The notes under the pieces were generated by a model. That model was not told where the DNA came from and made no database searches. It saw nothing but the letters and a program-made list of their open reading frames with translations. Made by a program: the position numbers and the translations under genes. A stretch of 64,000 nt of DNA. Source: Physcomitrium patens (lineage: Eukaryota; Streptophyta; Bryopsida; Funariales; Funariaceae). Shown piece after piece: positions 1 through 20,350 of the stretch. The stretch lies in contig NC_037271.1 of assembly GCF_000002425.4 (NCBI RefSeq), positions 11,602,786 to 11,666,785 on the forward strand, written 5' to 3'. Every line of letters starts with the position of its first letter. The first letter of the stretch is position 1.

Positions 1-590
1 TGGAGCATTCTCAAGCAAGACTTCATATATTACAACATCATTCTATTCTAAGTTCAAGCTCAAGCTCTTATAATTCTATATTTTTTCATAGTAGATTGCT
101 TCATAAAAATGGCATATTTTGTACTATGTACAAAAATTATTACATGTGAATAAATAAATAAAGTTTTTTTTGACAACATGTATTGCTATCATAGACCACC
201 AAAAGAGATCTTATATTAGATAGAAGGATCTTATTTATATATAGGTTTTGAAAAAATTGTTTTAAGTTATTAAAAATATCAATAAAATTATTTTTGATCT
301 TCTACCTTTAAATTGATAGGCAAACAAAGCAAGTAAATTAAGTATTGGCTCACTATTTGAAATGTATAATCAACTATCATCAAGATAATTGGACAATTAT
401 TTTGCCATTGGCAAGATTTGTCTATAATTATATAATACATTCTTCTATTCAATAATCATTTTTAAAGCTAATTATAGTTATAATTTATAATTTAATATTT
501 TTTTTAAAAATTGATCTTAGGCCAAATATTTGGCAAATTAATTAATAGAATTACATACAATAGTTAAAACACAATTAAATGAAGCTTAGG

Positions 591-622
<32 letters not shown>

Positions 623-1560
623 ATGCAAATGTCTATTGCAAAGAAAGAACTATTTTTTTATTATCAAAACTATTTTTCTTTATAATAAATTGGATTATTG
701 ACACTGTGATCATTTCTTCTTTGTGAAGAACTTAATTTAATTCTATATTAATTACATCTACCAAAATCTATAAAGATTTATCTTATTTTTTATATGTTTC
801 TTTTAGAGCCATAGAAGGCAATAGATATATCCAAAAGAAGATTATTGGCACATTCTTTTATAGAAGTGAATAACATTTAAGAGTTCAAAGTAGAAGAGAT
901 TTTAGACTCAAGGCAACTCTAACATTGGTTGAAATATCTTATACATTTGAGCAAATATAATATTAGTGAATTCACTAGAAAATCATTTAGGAATTTTACA
1001 AATGTAATAAAAAAGGTTGGTGCCTCAAAAAAACAAACAAAAAAATAAAAAATAAAAATAAAAAAAATCTAACATAATTATCATATATTAATAGAAATAT
1101 GATTAAAAAAATATAGTTTAGATAATGCCTCTTGTAAGAGCTATAACTTTGATTAGTGGCTTATTTTTATGATGCTTGAAGATGTAAATATGTTAAAAAA
1201 TATATAATCAAAAATACTTAATATGATAATAAATGATTTATCTAATAATATTGCTCAAGCACAATATAATTGATTTTATTTTAGTTGCATCTCTTTACAC
1301 TATGCTTCTCTAAAATCAAAGAATGTTCTAAAAAAACCATGTTGCACTTGTAGTTGAACTTAATCCCAGCAAAAATATACCAATAATCTTATGAGTTTAA
1401 TGTCTATGCAACAAAGCATTTTATGATCAAAACATATTAAAAAGAAAATAATATTAATAAAATTTTGATGAATAATGTATCAAAAGTATCAGTATACCAT
1501 ATAAGTAATATTGCCAAACTTTTACAAAAATAGAAATCAATGCGTTAATAGAATGCCACA
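1..1560 (+). mobile_element. Ty3/gypsy chromovirus fossil (family A), 3' part
   Basis: This is a decayed plus-strand fragment. Positions 1-36 match the end of the roughly 1.5 kb LTR family C seen elsewhere in the window, so that LTR probably sits inside this element too. About 300-460 reads as the late integrase region, with the usual polyprotein order and a trace of the conserved stretch ending in a FAYN-like motif. About 880-1,020 reads as a chromodomain, with a start resembling EFKVEEILDS followed by a KYL...W-type pattern. The same chromodomain start is found on the minus strand near 22,150, which ties this copy to family A. There is an A tract at 591-619. The copy is broken in many places and very AT-rich, so it is old. 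Confidence 0.7.
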
Positions 1561-3530
1561 CATTCTATCATGAAGATAACCTTTTTGTTATAAAATCACA
1601 TAATCATTTAATTGCACAAGTATTTTCAAAATTAATGTCAAAGTTCAACAAATCCAGTTTTAATGTAGCAGTAATATTGATTATTTTCATACTGTGGAAA
1701 AACCTGTTTGAAAAAAGTTACATATATTTCTATATTGATATTTTACTTGTCTTGAATATTCTGTTACTTTAGAGTCTTTTTATAAATACAAACTGTTTAC
1801 TTCAATCCTTAAAGTAAAACATGAGTCTCATTCCCACAAAGTTCCACTCTTAGTTAATTAAATCAATTTATCTTTGGTTGTATTAGTTGTATAAATGTTT
1901 TTGTGAATTGAATGTAATCAATAAAGTTTAAAATTCAAAGATAAAATAAATCTTTGTAGTTTATATGGAAAACAGCAAAAAAATTCATGATGAATCAGCA
2001 TGAAATTAGAATGAATTAAGTAAATAATTAAACTAAAGAAATACACGTATAATTTACAAGAAGCTCACATGTTGGTCTAGCTGTAAACATTAATTTTTTG
2101 TAAAATAAACTGCATTTTTTTCTATAACCCTCTTGTTTGACTGAAAAGGTACAGAATGCTTCAAAAAAAGAAAAATCATGTGGCACATGCTAAGCGGTGT
2201 TTGGATAGATCCTTCATTACTATAAAAGTGCACTCTCTGCAGGATTTTTAAACTTGTGCAGAAATATGATAATTCAAGGTCATGATTTGGATGTTGAAAT
2301 TTCCCATCAGCCACTCTTTTCATGATAGGAAATTTCAACATCCTCAATTGTTTCGGTTGATTTATTCTTTCACAAAATTGGCAATATAATGGATTTCTTT
2401 TTCTTTGCAATTAAACTTATAAGAACAATTTTGTGCTCAAAGTCAATTTGGGGTATAAAGTACCATTTACAAGAGAATTTTTGGTAAAAAGCAAAAATTT
2501 CATCAAACTTGATTATTTTATTCCATACAATTTACAATAACAACTAAGCTATTCTGTTGATCACTGCATGAAGAATGTAGCTGGTTTAACATTGTAATAA
2601 GAAATTCTCAAAACGAACTGTCAAGGTTTTTCAAAATCAAGTTATATAACTGGAAATCATTTTGAAATTTGTAAAGGCTATAATTATAATTTTAGCATGT
2701 GGAGATATTAATGATTTTAAAGTGACCGACTATATGCATTTTTTTATTTATTTCGTTTCTCTCTTTCAAACCACATATACTAACCACAATTATGATTCAT
2801 CATTTACTATTACAACCATTAAAAGAAATACCATAGCTTTGATGGAATAAGAAGTTAGGAATAAAAACAAGGAGAAGTAATAGAAAGAAGAATATAGAAC
2901 AAAAAGGATTGCTGCACCATGCTATATTCCTCTCTAATATATATATATATATATATATATACTTATTCATTATATCATAGACAATAAATATACACAATAG
3001 ACTAAAATTAGGGTAGAGATTAAAAAACACAATTGAAATTGTTGGAAAACATCTTCAATGAAAAACATCATGAATTTACTACTGTCAATGTACTAATGCC
3101 TATGAAATATGTTTGTTGTCTAATATGGCTACAATTGACGGATTCAAACTATTTCAACTTAAAACCTCTTCCTCAGAAAAGGACGAATCAAAATTCCTTG
3201 TTCAAAGGTGGATTTTTAGCATTATAAAACCACATCATCAAGTCCACACATTCCCAACAATATTAATTCAATTGCTTAAAAATTGTTGTTGTTGTTTTGA
3301 GCTTGTAAGTAGAATATTCATTGAGAGGCATGTAACATCCAACCAAATCTATACCCATTTCAATTTTTATTGAAAAATTGTTGTTAGTGTGTTGGTGGTA
3401 GAGTGTAAACTCTAGCGAAGATAGTGTAACGGAGCAAACCAATACACACTTAAGCAAACAAAAAAAAGAAAAAGAAAAAAAAGAAGTAGACATGAAAAGC
3501 AAGAAAGCAAGAAAGAAATTAAACGATAAC
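1560..3530. other. AT-rich spacer with no gene seen
   Basis: About 2 kb of AT-rich sequence without a convincing reading frame; the short open frames here show no recognisable domain. It holds a (TA)n tract at 2,937-2,961. Composition moves toward host values near 3,530. The first part may be further decayed transposon, but I could not recognise a family. Confidence 0.5.
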
Positions 3531-3937
3531 CCTAAAAGTAGTTGGGAATTGGGGAAAAAGGTAGCGAAATCAATGAGAGAGAAGGGGGGGGGGTATATAT
3601 TCGGATACCAGATGTGCTGATGATGTTGTGTGTCATTGATCCTAGAGCGCTCTGACTTTCTAGATACGAGGGGGGGGGCTCTTTATTAGGGCGACCAGCC
3701 CCACAGTTGAATGGCCCCAACATGGGGGGGGGCACATCCACCCAGCCATTAATGTAGGATACCATTTATTCATCCACCACCCCCCCATCCGACACGGATC
3801 CCCTGGCTGGAGTGACGACCTCGGCGAGGAAGGGGACGAAGCAAGCAAGCAAGGGCGATGGTGTCAGAGTTGAAGAGGCCATGACCGCAGCGCAATTTGC
3901 TGCCCTTCATGTGGCGATGGCAAAGCGCAGTAGGACG

Positions 3938-3941
<4 letters not shown>

Positions 3942-3972
<31 letters not shown>
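3942..3972 (+). repeat. (GA)n microsatellite, 31 bp
   Basis: A pure GA dinucleotide tract lies in the likely promoter or leader of the kinase gene. It is a possible BBR/BPC (GAGA-binding) site and is likely to vary in length. Confidence 0.9.
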
Positions 3973-3974
<2 letters not shown>

Positions 3975-4403
3975 AGCGAGGAGGAGGAAGGGACTGACGA
4001 CACCGGAATCGCGTCGAGCTCCCGTGATTTGGTGGTATTTGCTTCGTCACTGGCTCGCACTCAATCCGGCTGGTCGCGGCGTGTGTGTGGTGGTGTTGTG
4101 TGTGCGACAGGGGCTTGTTCGCTCCAACCGAGATCCTCTGCTGATGGTAGAAACAACACGGGCGTGGAGGTAAGCGGCTGAGCTGGGAGTTGGCTGGCTG
4201 GCACAAGGAGTGAGTGCCGAGGGAGGGTATGGACTTTGAGGACGGGTTACAGCGTTGGTGGAGGTGGGAGGACGAGCTAGGACGGGCAATTTCGAAGCGG
4301 GAGGTTTTTGGAGCTAGGGTTTGATTAGTCGCGGTGGTTGGAGCATTACGTCGTCCGCGTGTTTGTGCTTGCGTTTGGAGCTGGTGAGATACGAGCGGGA
4401 TTA

Positions 4404-4437
<34 letters not shown>

Positions 4438-4487
4438 AGAGAGAGAGAGAGAGAGCGAGCGAGAGAGAGAGAGAGAGAAAGCGAGAG
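4404..4487 (+). repeat. Interrupted (GA)n microsatellite, about 84 bp
   Basis: GA dinucleotides are broken only by a few GC and AA steps. This is the longer of two GA tracts ahead of the kinase start. The purine bias on the coding strand fits a leader or GAGA-type promoter element. Open frames across it encode Arg-Glu or Ser-Leu runs and are artefacts. Confidence 0.9.
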
Positions 4488-5654
4488 ATGGTGGAAGGAT
4501 CTAGATCGGCGAGGGTATGAGAAGGTGATGATGATGATGAGCAAAGGGGCGGGATCAATGCTACGTGAATGGGACGGTATGGTGGTGTGTACGTGCGGTT
4601 GCAGTGGAGGAAGTTGCAGCGTGAGGCGGCAGTGCAGGAATGTGGAGTGGGGAGGGAGCCTTTGATGCGGGGAGTATTGTGGTGGAGGTAATAAGATGTT
4701 CACTTTTGGTGGTTTTCCCTTTGAATCAAACCTCTGAGCTCCATCGAGGCAACTGCTTCAGAACATCGTGTGTCTTAATTGAGCTGTTGGTTGTTGAGAA
4801 CGAGTGAAGTCGGGAACTGATAAGGACCAGATTTGCTTCTTTTATTACAGATCCTTTTTGAAATGAAAGTTAGAGTTGGCACCGGAATGTTTTCGCCGAA
4901 CCGCTCTGAGATCTTGTCTTAGAGCCTGGAGGGACATTCTACTCATGCGTCAAGGCTAGCAAGGTTATTGACTTTCATCGCTCATCTCGAGGGAGTTCTA
5001 AGTCACTGCTTTGGATGGAAAGTAATCTTGAACTTGGCGCTGTCAGTTCGATTCACTCGTGTGCACCAGCTGATTATCAGTATCAGCTATTGGTTGGCCA
5101 CTGTGATCTTCTCCTACCCACATGGTGCCACAGGAAGCCCTCAATATTGAATTCTAGAAGGTGTTTCTTCAGCAATTATGAAGTTGTCTGGTAGGCAAGG
5201 TTAGTGGCAGGTATTAGAGGTTTTGCGAGGAAAGGAACGAAGAGTTTAGGTGCAGCTCGAATCGTCGACCTGAGAGTTACTGACTCAAACATTGAGATTC
5301 CTGTACTATTAACTCACATGCTAAGCTGCTACGTTGGCGAGAAGCTGCCACTGGGGATGCATTATATGCGTGGCAATAATCAATAGAAGGAGATTCCTCC
5401 CAAATTGCTCCGGAAAGGATAATAACAATGAAGGACAATTCAAACTTGAAGTATCTTCCGACTATGAAGCGTGAAGTGGGGATTTTGAGTCTAAAATCGA
5501 TAAAGTCATAGAACAGTGAGATACCTAAATCTGATTGATTAAATGTGCAATGCGAATAAGGTGACATATACTTCGGGACTTTTTGATCAAAATTATCTGT
5601 ATACTTTGAAAGACGCCCTTGAGTTGACATTCAGGAGTTTATCAGGCTGGCCAT

Positions 5655-13863
<8,209 letters not shown>

Positions 13864-15001
13864 GATCACTACTTCTCACTTGGTAGACGTAGCTGACTGT
13901 TATATTATTCCTCCAATGATGTAGAGTCAACGAGTGACATCCAGTTTACGCATGGTCCTGCAGACGTTGGTACTGTGCATGTACTATATGTATCATCTTG
14001 TCTAAATATCCGTATGAAATTAACTGAGACCTTCCTTATCAACGTATTTTGATTCTGGCTCGCAGTTTTGTTTCTTAGCGAATCAGAACCTCTAATTTTA
14101 CTTCTTCTTTTCTTCTTTTCTTTTATCTCCCTTTTCTCTTATTCCTTTCTCTGGTGCTTGTGCTGGCACCTTATTTCCTTTCAAGCTACTATGAATGAAA
14201 ATGGATTCATCATGTTCTCAGAATCCCGTGAAAAGAGAATAATTGGGGGTGGCAGATCAAGAGAATGACCTCAGATCATGATCAGATCAAGAAGCATTTG
14301 GGAATCAGTATGGTTGAATGAGAGGCCATTGGATGCTTTGGAAGCCTGATGCCCCATGAGGACAGGCAAGAGGAATCATTATTGATTAGGTGGTCAGAAA
14401 CAATCAATTTGGGACCATCTAAGCTATGGTTATTAATTTGGAATAGCTAATTTTCTTGTATAAATGAGTTTGAGGGTTAGGCAATGGGTAGCAGTGCCAA
14501 ACAGCAAAGGGATTGTTGACATCTCTTTCATAGGTGGTAATATTGGAGTTGCTGTGCATGTGTAGGGTATGATGGGTTTGTGATTTTTGGGTGGCATTGA
14601 TGCTTGTCTTTTCTGTGATGAGGGCAAACAATCATAGAGGGTAAAATTGTTATCATAATAATAATAATAATCATAGGCATGGTTGAGAGCAGTTTAAGAT
14701 TGTGGTAAGCAGAGTTGTGATTAAGTAGTCACTGCTGTGGTTCCCTGGGGTCTAGCCCATTGTTAAGTAGTCCCAGGTTTCATTTCTGTGGTTCATTGGG
14801 GCCCAATCCAAAGGCATGATGTAAAGCATATCAACCTTGCTTGAATCAGCACCTTCGTTCACTGGTTTTTCAACCATTCACTTGCTTTGTTGATTTTTTT
14901 GGGATCACTGTAGATTTCAAGTCAGCTAAGTCAATAATATCTGTCACTTGCTTTACTACAGTACAGCACTGCTTCTTCTTTTTTTACTTGCACATCTGCA
15001 A

Positions 15002-15027
15002 GGGGTTGGGGTTGGGGAGGGGGGGGG
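15002..15027 (+). other. G-quadruplex motif
   Basis: Four G runs of at least four bases (4, 4, 4 and 9) are separated by loops of 2, 2 and 1 bases. This fits the strict four-run quadruplex rule and resembles a (GGGGTT) repeat. It lies about 1.1 kb beyond the kinase stop codon. Folding is predicted from the pattern, not shown. Confidence 0.8.
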
Positions 15028-15171
15028 TTTGCAGCAATCCCTCCTTTGGTGGTCCCATTGACCAGTCAATGAGTAGGGTTAAGAGATAGTACCCCTTGCA
15101 GGGATCTTTGGAAGCAAAGCCCCCAAAAGAAAATTTGAAATTCACTCTTTGTATTGGCAGCGGTTCAAAGA

Positions 15172-15201
15172 TTTTTTTTTTTTTTTTATTTTTTTTTTTT
15201 T
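15172..15201 (+). repeat. T-rich homopolymer tract
   Basis: Thirty bases, all T except one A, just past the G-quadruplex motif and close to the host/transposon boundary. It could be the A tail of a minus-strand retroposon, but no body is recognisable. Confidence 0.7.
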
Positions 15202-15489
15202 ACTTCTTTTTTTGCAATTTCTCTTGCAAAATCCAACTTACTATGGCACAATTCTCCCTCCAAGTCATCGATTAAAGGAATGGTTAGATTTCAATGCAAG
15301 GATCAAGAGCATAGGTATGTAATTGCAATTTTTTTTGTTGAAGAGATGAGTCAAGGATTTTAAAAGTTGCTGATAGGTTTGTTGAATAATGTTGGAGTTC
15401 ATTTTGAGGTGCAATTTCATCAATTTTAGAATTTGTAGCAATTGCACAGCAAAGGAATTATGAAATTTCATTCAAGAAATGAGAGAGAT

Positions 15490-16890
15490 CTTTTGTTATT
15501 ATTATTGAGATCTAATTTTACAAATAGATGAATAAGAGGTTTTTATAGTATTGAGCTTTTAAATTTAATTCCACAAGCGTATAAGAGTGACCAGTAGGTG
15601 AAATATGGCAATGCAAATAAAACATAAATATAAGAGTTTGTAGCATAATAGTGAGCTTAATTCTTTAACTTCAATGCTCTTGATAGCTTACTATTTTACT
15701 ACAGTTATTTTGGTAGAACCATGGCTCTTGAATTAAGAAATATGGATTGAAGGAAATCCATTTATTTGAAATTAGTGGTCTTCAAGCAAAGATCATTTAT
15801 TGCTATAGAACCTCAAATATTGTAGTAGTGGTGCATCCATAGAGGCTCCTTCACCTTGCATATTGATTGATGTCAAAGTAAAGAGGATTTGCTTTAAGAT
15901 AGTGGTGGACTTTTGGCTGTTAGTAATTGCTCAACAAAGTCTCAAGATAAATAAGATACCAAGTTTATATATAAAATTGTCTCTATAGGGGCAAGGACAT
16001 CAATACATAAGCACTAAGTACCAAAGATAATCCAAAATGTGATAAAAATATTATAAAACCTTATATATCTTTAAGGTGAATTTTTTTCAAACTTCAATAG
16101 CTCATATCTCACTATTCGACCATCCAAAAAAACAAAAATTTTACATGAAGTAAAAATGTACTTTCAACAACTACAACAATAAATTTCAACTACAAATTCA
16201 TTACGAATCTTGAGATATTGCCAAAATTCTAATAGTAGCTTCAAACCCTTGCTTATACATATCTAATTTCTTCATATGTCACGAATTAAAAACTTAAATA
16301 CCATGAAATTATGATATATAACTTCTTAACCTAATAATATACAATTTTGGAAATTTTGAGCCAAAAAATTCTTCAAAAACTCAAGATATGGCTCCAACCA
16401 TTACTATCAACAAAATGACTCACTTATTGCCTTTGAATTATATGTGCTGACTTCAATACTTTATAACTCTTTCATACAAAATCTAAATGTAGAAATTCTT
16501 TTATAAAAGACATAGGTCTTGAAATCCCTTAGGATTACATCCATCGATCTCCAAAATCTATTATTATAATAGATTTGTATCTTTAAAAGAGCAACATTAT
16601 ATCTTAAAAATACACCTTAATTTTAAACAGCTATAACTTCATCATCCTGATTCCAAATCTTCTAAAATTTGTATAAAATTTGTATTCCAAATCTTAAACC
16701 TTAAAACCCTTTCTTTTGATTCTCAAATGCCCTTTTTGAAGTTACCAAAAATCCTTATTATCATCACAGATAGCCTCTTGAGAGCCTATTAGACATGGCT
16801 TTTGACCAATAAGAATGAAGATCTTCACCTCTTGCCTTCATCCATCCATACCTTGCTTTCATCCCTCCAAATGAGTTTATTAGAGGTTTG
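15490..16890. mobile_element. Decayed AT-rich repeat, probably LTR-retrotransposon derived
   Basis: The composition is strongly AT-rich and no usable reading frame is seen. From about 16,075 the text carries several loosely repeated units of the type found in plant gypsy LTRs (runs like 'cttcaatagctcatatctc'). The family cannot be named from what is visible. It runs directly into the minus-orientation copy of LTR C. Confidence 0.45.
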
Positions 16891-16899
16891 AATCTTTAT

Positions 16900-18100
16900 C
16901 TTTGAGCCCCAATCTTCTCTTTAAATTTTATATTAAATATCTAAATCCTATATAATTTAAACATTATAATAAAAATAGGTAAATTTCAAAATAATTTTTT
17001 ATAAATCAACTCTCTTTAAATTAACCTACTAACTACTCTAATACACATCAAAACTTATAAATATATTATATATTTTTGTTAATTTTTATATACTATAAAT
17101 AATTATAATACAATATTAATCTCAAGAAATTCTTAAATAATCTTAATTAATTATTATAGCTATTTTGAGACATCAATAAATATTAATTAAACTATTGATC
17201 TTAACTATAATTTCACCTAGACTTTAATCCACAAGCAATTAAGAATCACACAAAATTTGAAAAGAATTGAATTCACCAATTAAAAGAAAAGCTCTCAAAA
17301 TTTCTAGGATGTTGATTGCTCTCCTTTTCCAACTTGAATATTGATCTCTAACAAAGAATTTTCCTTGCTAAATTATTCAATTGTTCCAGAAATTAGCTAG
17401 TATATAGGTATTTTAGTCTAAATTGCTCTCATCTATTTTTGCTTCATTTGAATTATCAGATGTTGCAAGATTGCAAAAACCTTCACTGACCCTAAATTTT
17501 AATTATTTGAGAAATATCCACAAAAACTCTCACAATATTTAATCTAATTACTCAATTGATATCAAAATTTTCATACACATTTACAATAGATAGAATGACA
17601 AACTGACATATTTTCAACAATAAATATTCTACAACATTCAAAAAATCATTAAATTAATTATTTTTTTATTTTATTTTATTTTATTTTTATTTCTTAAAAT
17701 CCAAATCCATTGAATACACTTCTTACTTTGAAAAGCTCTTAAAACCTCAATGTATCTTCAAATCACATGAAATCAACCCTCAAAATCTTTTCATAAGTTT
17801 GCTCTCAAATTTCATTCTTCAATCAACCAAAAAATTCCAAATTTACCATAGATGCATAACTTTGTGCCTCAAGATTTGATTTCAATCTTGGTTCACAACT
17901 GGCCCTACTTGAGTATCAATTCTTAGTGTTTTGAGGTAATTTTTGTTAAAAACTATTTTAAAATCCCTCTTAAAGATGTTTATAATAATTATTTATCTCA
18001 TTTACTTTGATATGACTCATTTATGTCCTATAAAATAAATACAAGTCTCTTCTAAAATAATACAATATTATCACTTATTAATTTTTATTACCTCTTTTTT

Positions 18101-18135
<35 letters not shown>

Positions 18136-18240
18136 AAAGATAATTTTTAAAATAATTTTATTTAAGCTCTTATGTAATAAAATATTTCTTTTCTTCTTTC
18201 ACCTAATGGCAATATTATTACATATCATTAGTCAATGGAA
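16900..18240 (-). mobile_element. LTR family C copy, minus orientation
   Basis: This matches, as reverse complement, the copies at 20,351-21,919 and 32,945-34,570 along most of its length. The shared blocks include one near 17,890 (reverse complement of about 20,660) and one near 18,020 (reverse complement of about 20,510). No coding capacity is seen, so it reads as a solo or partial LTR. The low-coordinate edge is unclear. Old and diverged. Confidence 0.65.
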
Positions 18241-19320
18241 CTACCAAAGTGGAGGCTGTTGCCTTCTTTAACTTCTCGCAGTTGTGTCAAGTAGCAAGGT
18301 CCATATGAAAATATCCAATCAATCATATGTCTCTATACTTTTTGGATATGTATATAGTAATGTGATGTGTGTGTAATAACTTAGAATCTGCTTGTAATCT
18401 AAATAAATATTAAAACTTATTTTATTGTGAAGATGCCAATTGATAATGATAAATAATAATTTGGTAACAAAAGGTGGTTTTATTTGATATTTAAAAAAAA
18501 TGATAATGATTATAAATTATAAAGATATTTATCTATGCTAAATTGTTAAAATATATGCTAGATCACAAATTCTTTCTTAAAAATATTTATTTTAATAGCC
18601 TAATATATTACTTATAGAAACAAAAATTTATTTAGATTTGAATTTTATTTCTTTAGTTATTTGAAATTTTGATTGTTTTCTTAAGATTAAAATTCTATTA
18701 TTAATATTTTATACATTTTGATAAAATAATTTTACTATGTCAACTAAAAAATATTATAAAATATTATAAAATTCAATTATTTTTTACAAAAAAATTCTAA
18801 ATTTAAGCACCTAATTGTAGAACATTATTGCATTGTATTGTAATTCTAGCATTAATAGACTGAAATTTCTTAATTTTTGAGATTTTTAATTTTAAATTAT
18901 CATATTTTTATATAAACCTCATTTATTAAAGATTTTTAATTTTTAATTTTTATTTTTTGATATCTAAAAATTATTTTTGATTGATTTTAATATTATATTT
19001 TTTATTTATTACTTTTTGATAAATAAAATTTTGAACTTGTATTATTACTAATTAAAGTATAAATACCTATTATTAAAAAATTTATAAAATAAACTAATAA
19101 ATTTTATTATTTCAATATTTTTTATATTAATAGGAATAAAAAACAAATCTTATAAAAAAATTACTCATTAAGTAGTGGAAAAGAAGAATATAATATCAAG
19201 TAGTATAAATATACACAAGTGACACATTGTTCTTTTGTACAAAGTAGATGAAAAATAAAACCATGCAATTTGAGGCCAACAATCCTATTAAATATTTCTT
19301 ATAAGATTTATACTTGTGAA
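18240..19320. other. Very AT-rich sequence, nothing recognised
   Basis: About 1 kb of extremely AT-rich sequence between an LTR C copy and chromovirus A1. No frame, repeat partner or structural motif was recognised beyond short A and T runs. Confidence 0.4.
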
Positions 19321-20350
19321 GGATAAGAAGTCAATGAAAGAAAATAAACAAGTAAAATTATCTCAAAAAAATATGAAAAAATAGAAATAGAGAAATATGT
19401 ATATCAAAAAAGAAACTAAAATGGTTGTTGCCAAAAGATAAAGAAACTAGAGACTCTTGAAAATAGATTAGAAAAAAGAAAAGAATTGACAATAATAAAA
19501 GCTTCACTCTTGCTTTTGTATATATTATCTACCTAGGATCTATGTTGCGACATTCTATAGGACCTCCAAAAATATAATGACTCTGCATGATATGTATTTT
19601 AATTTACAAGATAAGTTTTCTATATGGGCGCCACATAGTTAGCTTGTTCCGCAAGCTACCAATATATGTGGCACGTGGTTAGCTTGTCAATCGAGTTTCT
19701 AACCTACCAATTAACTACAAATATATGTAAAATGAAAACAATGTCTATAAGGCTTCTAGTAAGCTTCTCTAGAAGATATTATAAAATTAATCTATTTTTA
19801 TCTATTCTTATCTATTTCTACCAATTCATATTATCTAGATAATAGTTACAATAGATATATATCGATGACATTACTTCCCTTTTTAGAGATGAATTTTATG
19901 AGAAGCAGTGATCATATGTTGAAGAAGTCTAAGATACTACAAATTGTATTTGCCACATACTCTGATCTTTGTTTTCTTTGAAGGTAGTTGATAAATCTTG
20001 TCAGCCATCGGTAATGTCTTATTTTAGGATGGAAAGTTCACCCTATTATTTGATTATTGTTGTAACCTTCATAACTTCTTTCAAACAAAATATTTATAAC
20101 ACCATCAATAGTTGTTCCTACCTCCAATAAAATCACAAAAAATCGAGAGTCTCTTCTTTGGTAATACCAAATGCATTGTATCTTGCCATCTATTTGAAGA
20201 AGAACATGTCATTGTTAAAGATCTTCATCTCTATTTTTTTGCCTTGAAGTTTGTGATAATTACAATGTCTTATTTGATAAGTTAGCAAATGATGGCTCTT
20301 AAATTGAATTTACTAGTTATTTGTGCTCTATCTCTTTAATGATGTCATAT

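Larger units (their letters stand above)
3530..5654 (+). promoter_or_regulatory. Promoter and 5' untranslated region of the IRE-type kinase gene
   Basis: This is a GC-richer host region in front of the kinase start codon. It contains three G runs of 9-10 bases (3,584-3,593, 3,670-3,678, 3,724-3,732), a C run at 3,780-3,786 and two GA tracts (listed separately). It also has many short upstream frames and several AG acceptors, so one or more 5' UTR introns are likely, but their ends cannot be fixed from sequence alone. Long GA-rich leaders are common in plant genes, and BBR/BPC proteins are known to bind such repeats. That these sites act here is inference. Confidence 0.55.
13864..15490. other. 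3' flank of the kinase gene, no further gene seen
   Basis: Host-like composition follows the kinase stop codon. The first few hundred bases should be 3' UTR; I could not fix the poly(A) site. The stretch holds an ATA trinucleotide run near 14,660, a G-quadruplex motif at 15,002-15,027 and a T-rich tract at 15,172-15,201. Short open frames on both strands lack recognisable domains. The AT-rich transposon block starts near 15,490. Confidence 0.6.

Noticed and set aside
3584-3732. Canonical G-quadruplex from the three G runs ahead of the kinase
   Set aside because: The runs are about 75 and 45 bases apart, too far for a standard loop, and only three occur.
3770-4703. Several open frames on both strands across the GA tracts
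   Set aside because: They are produced by the GA/TC dinucleotide repeats (Arg-Glu and Ser-Leu runs) and carry no domain.
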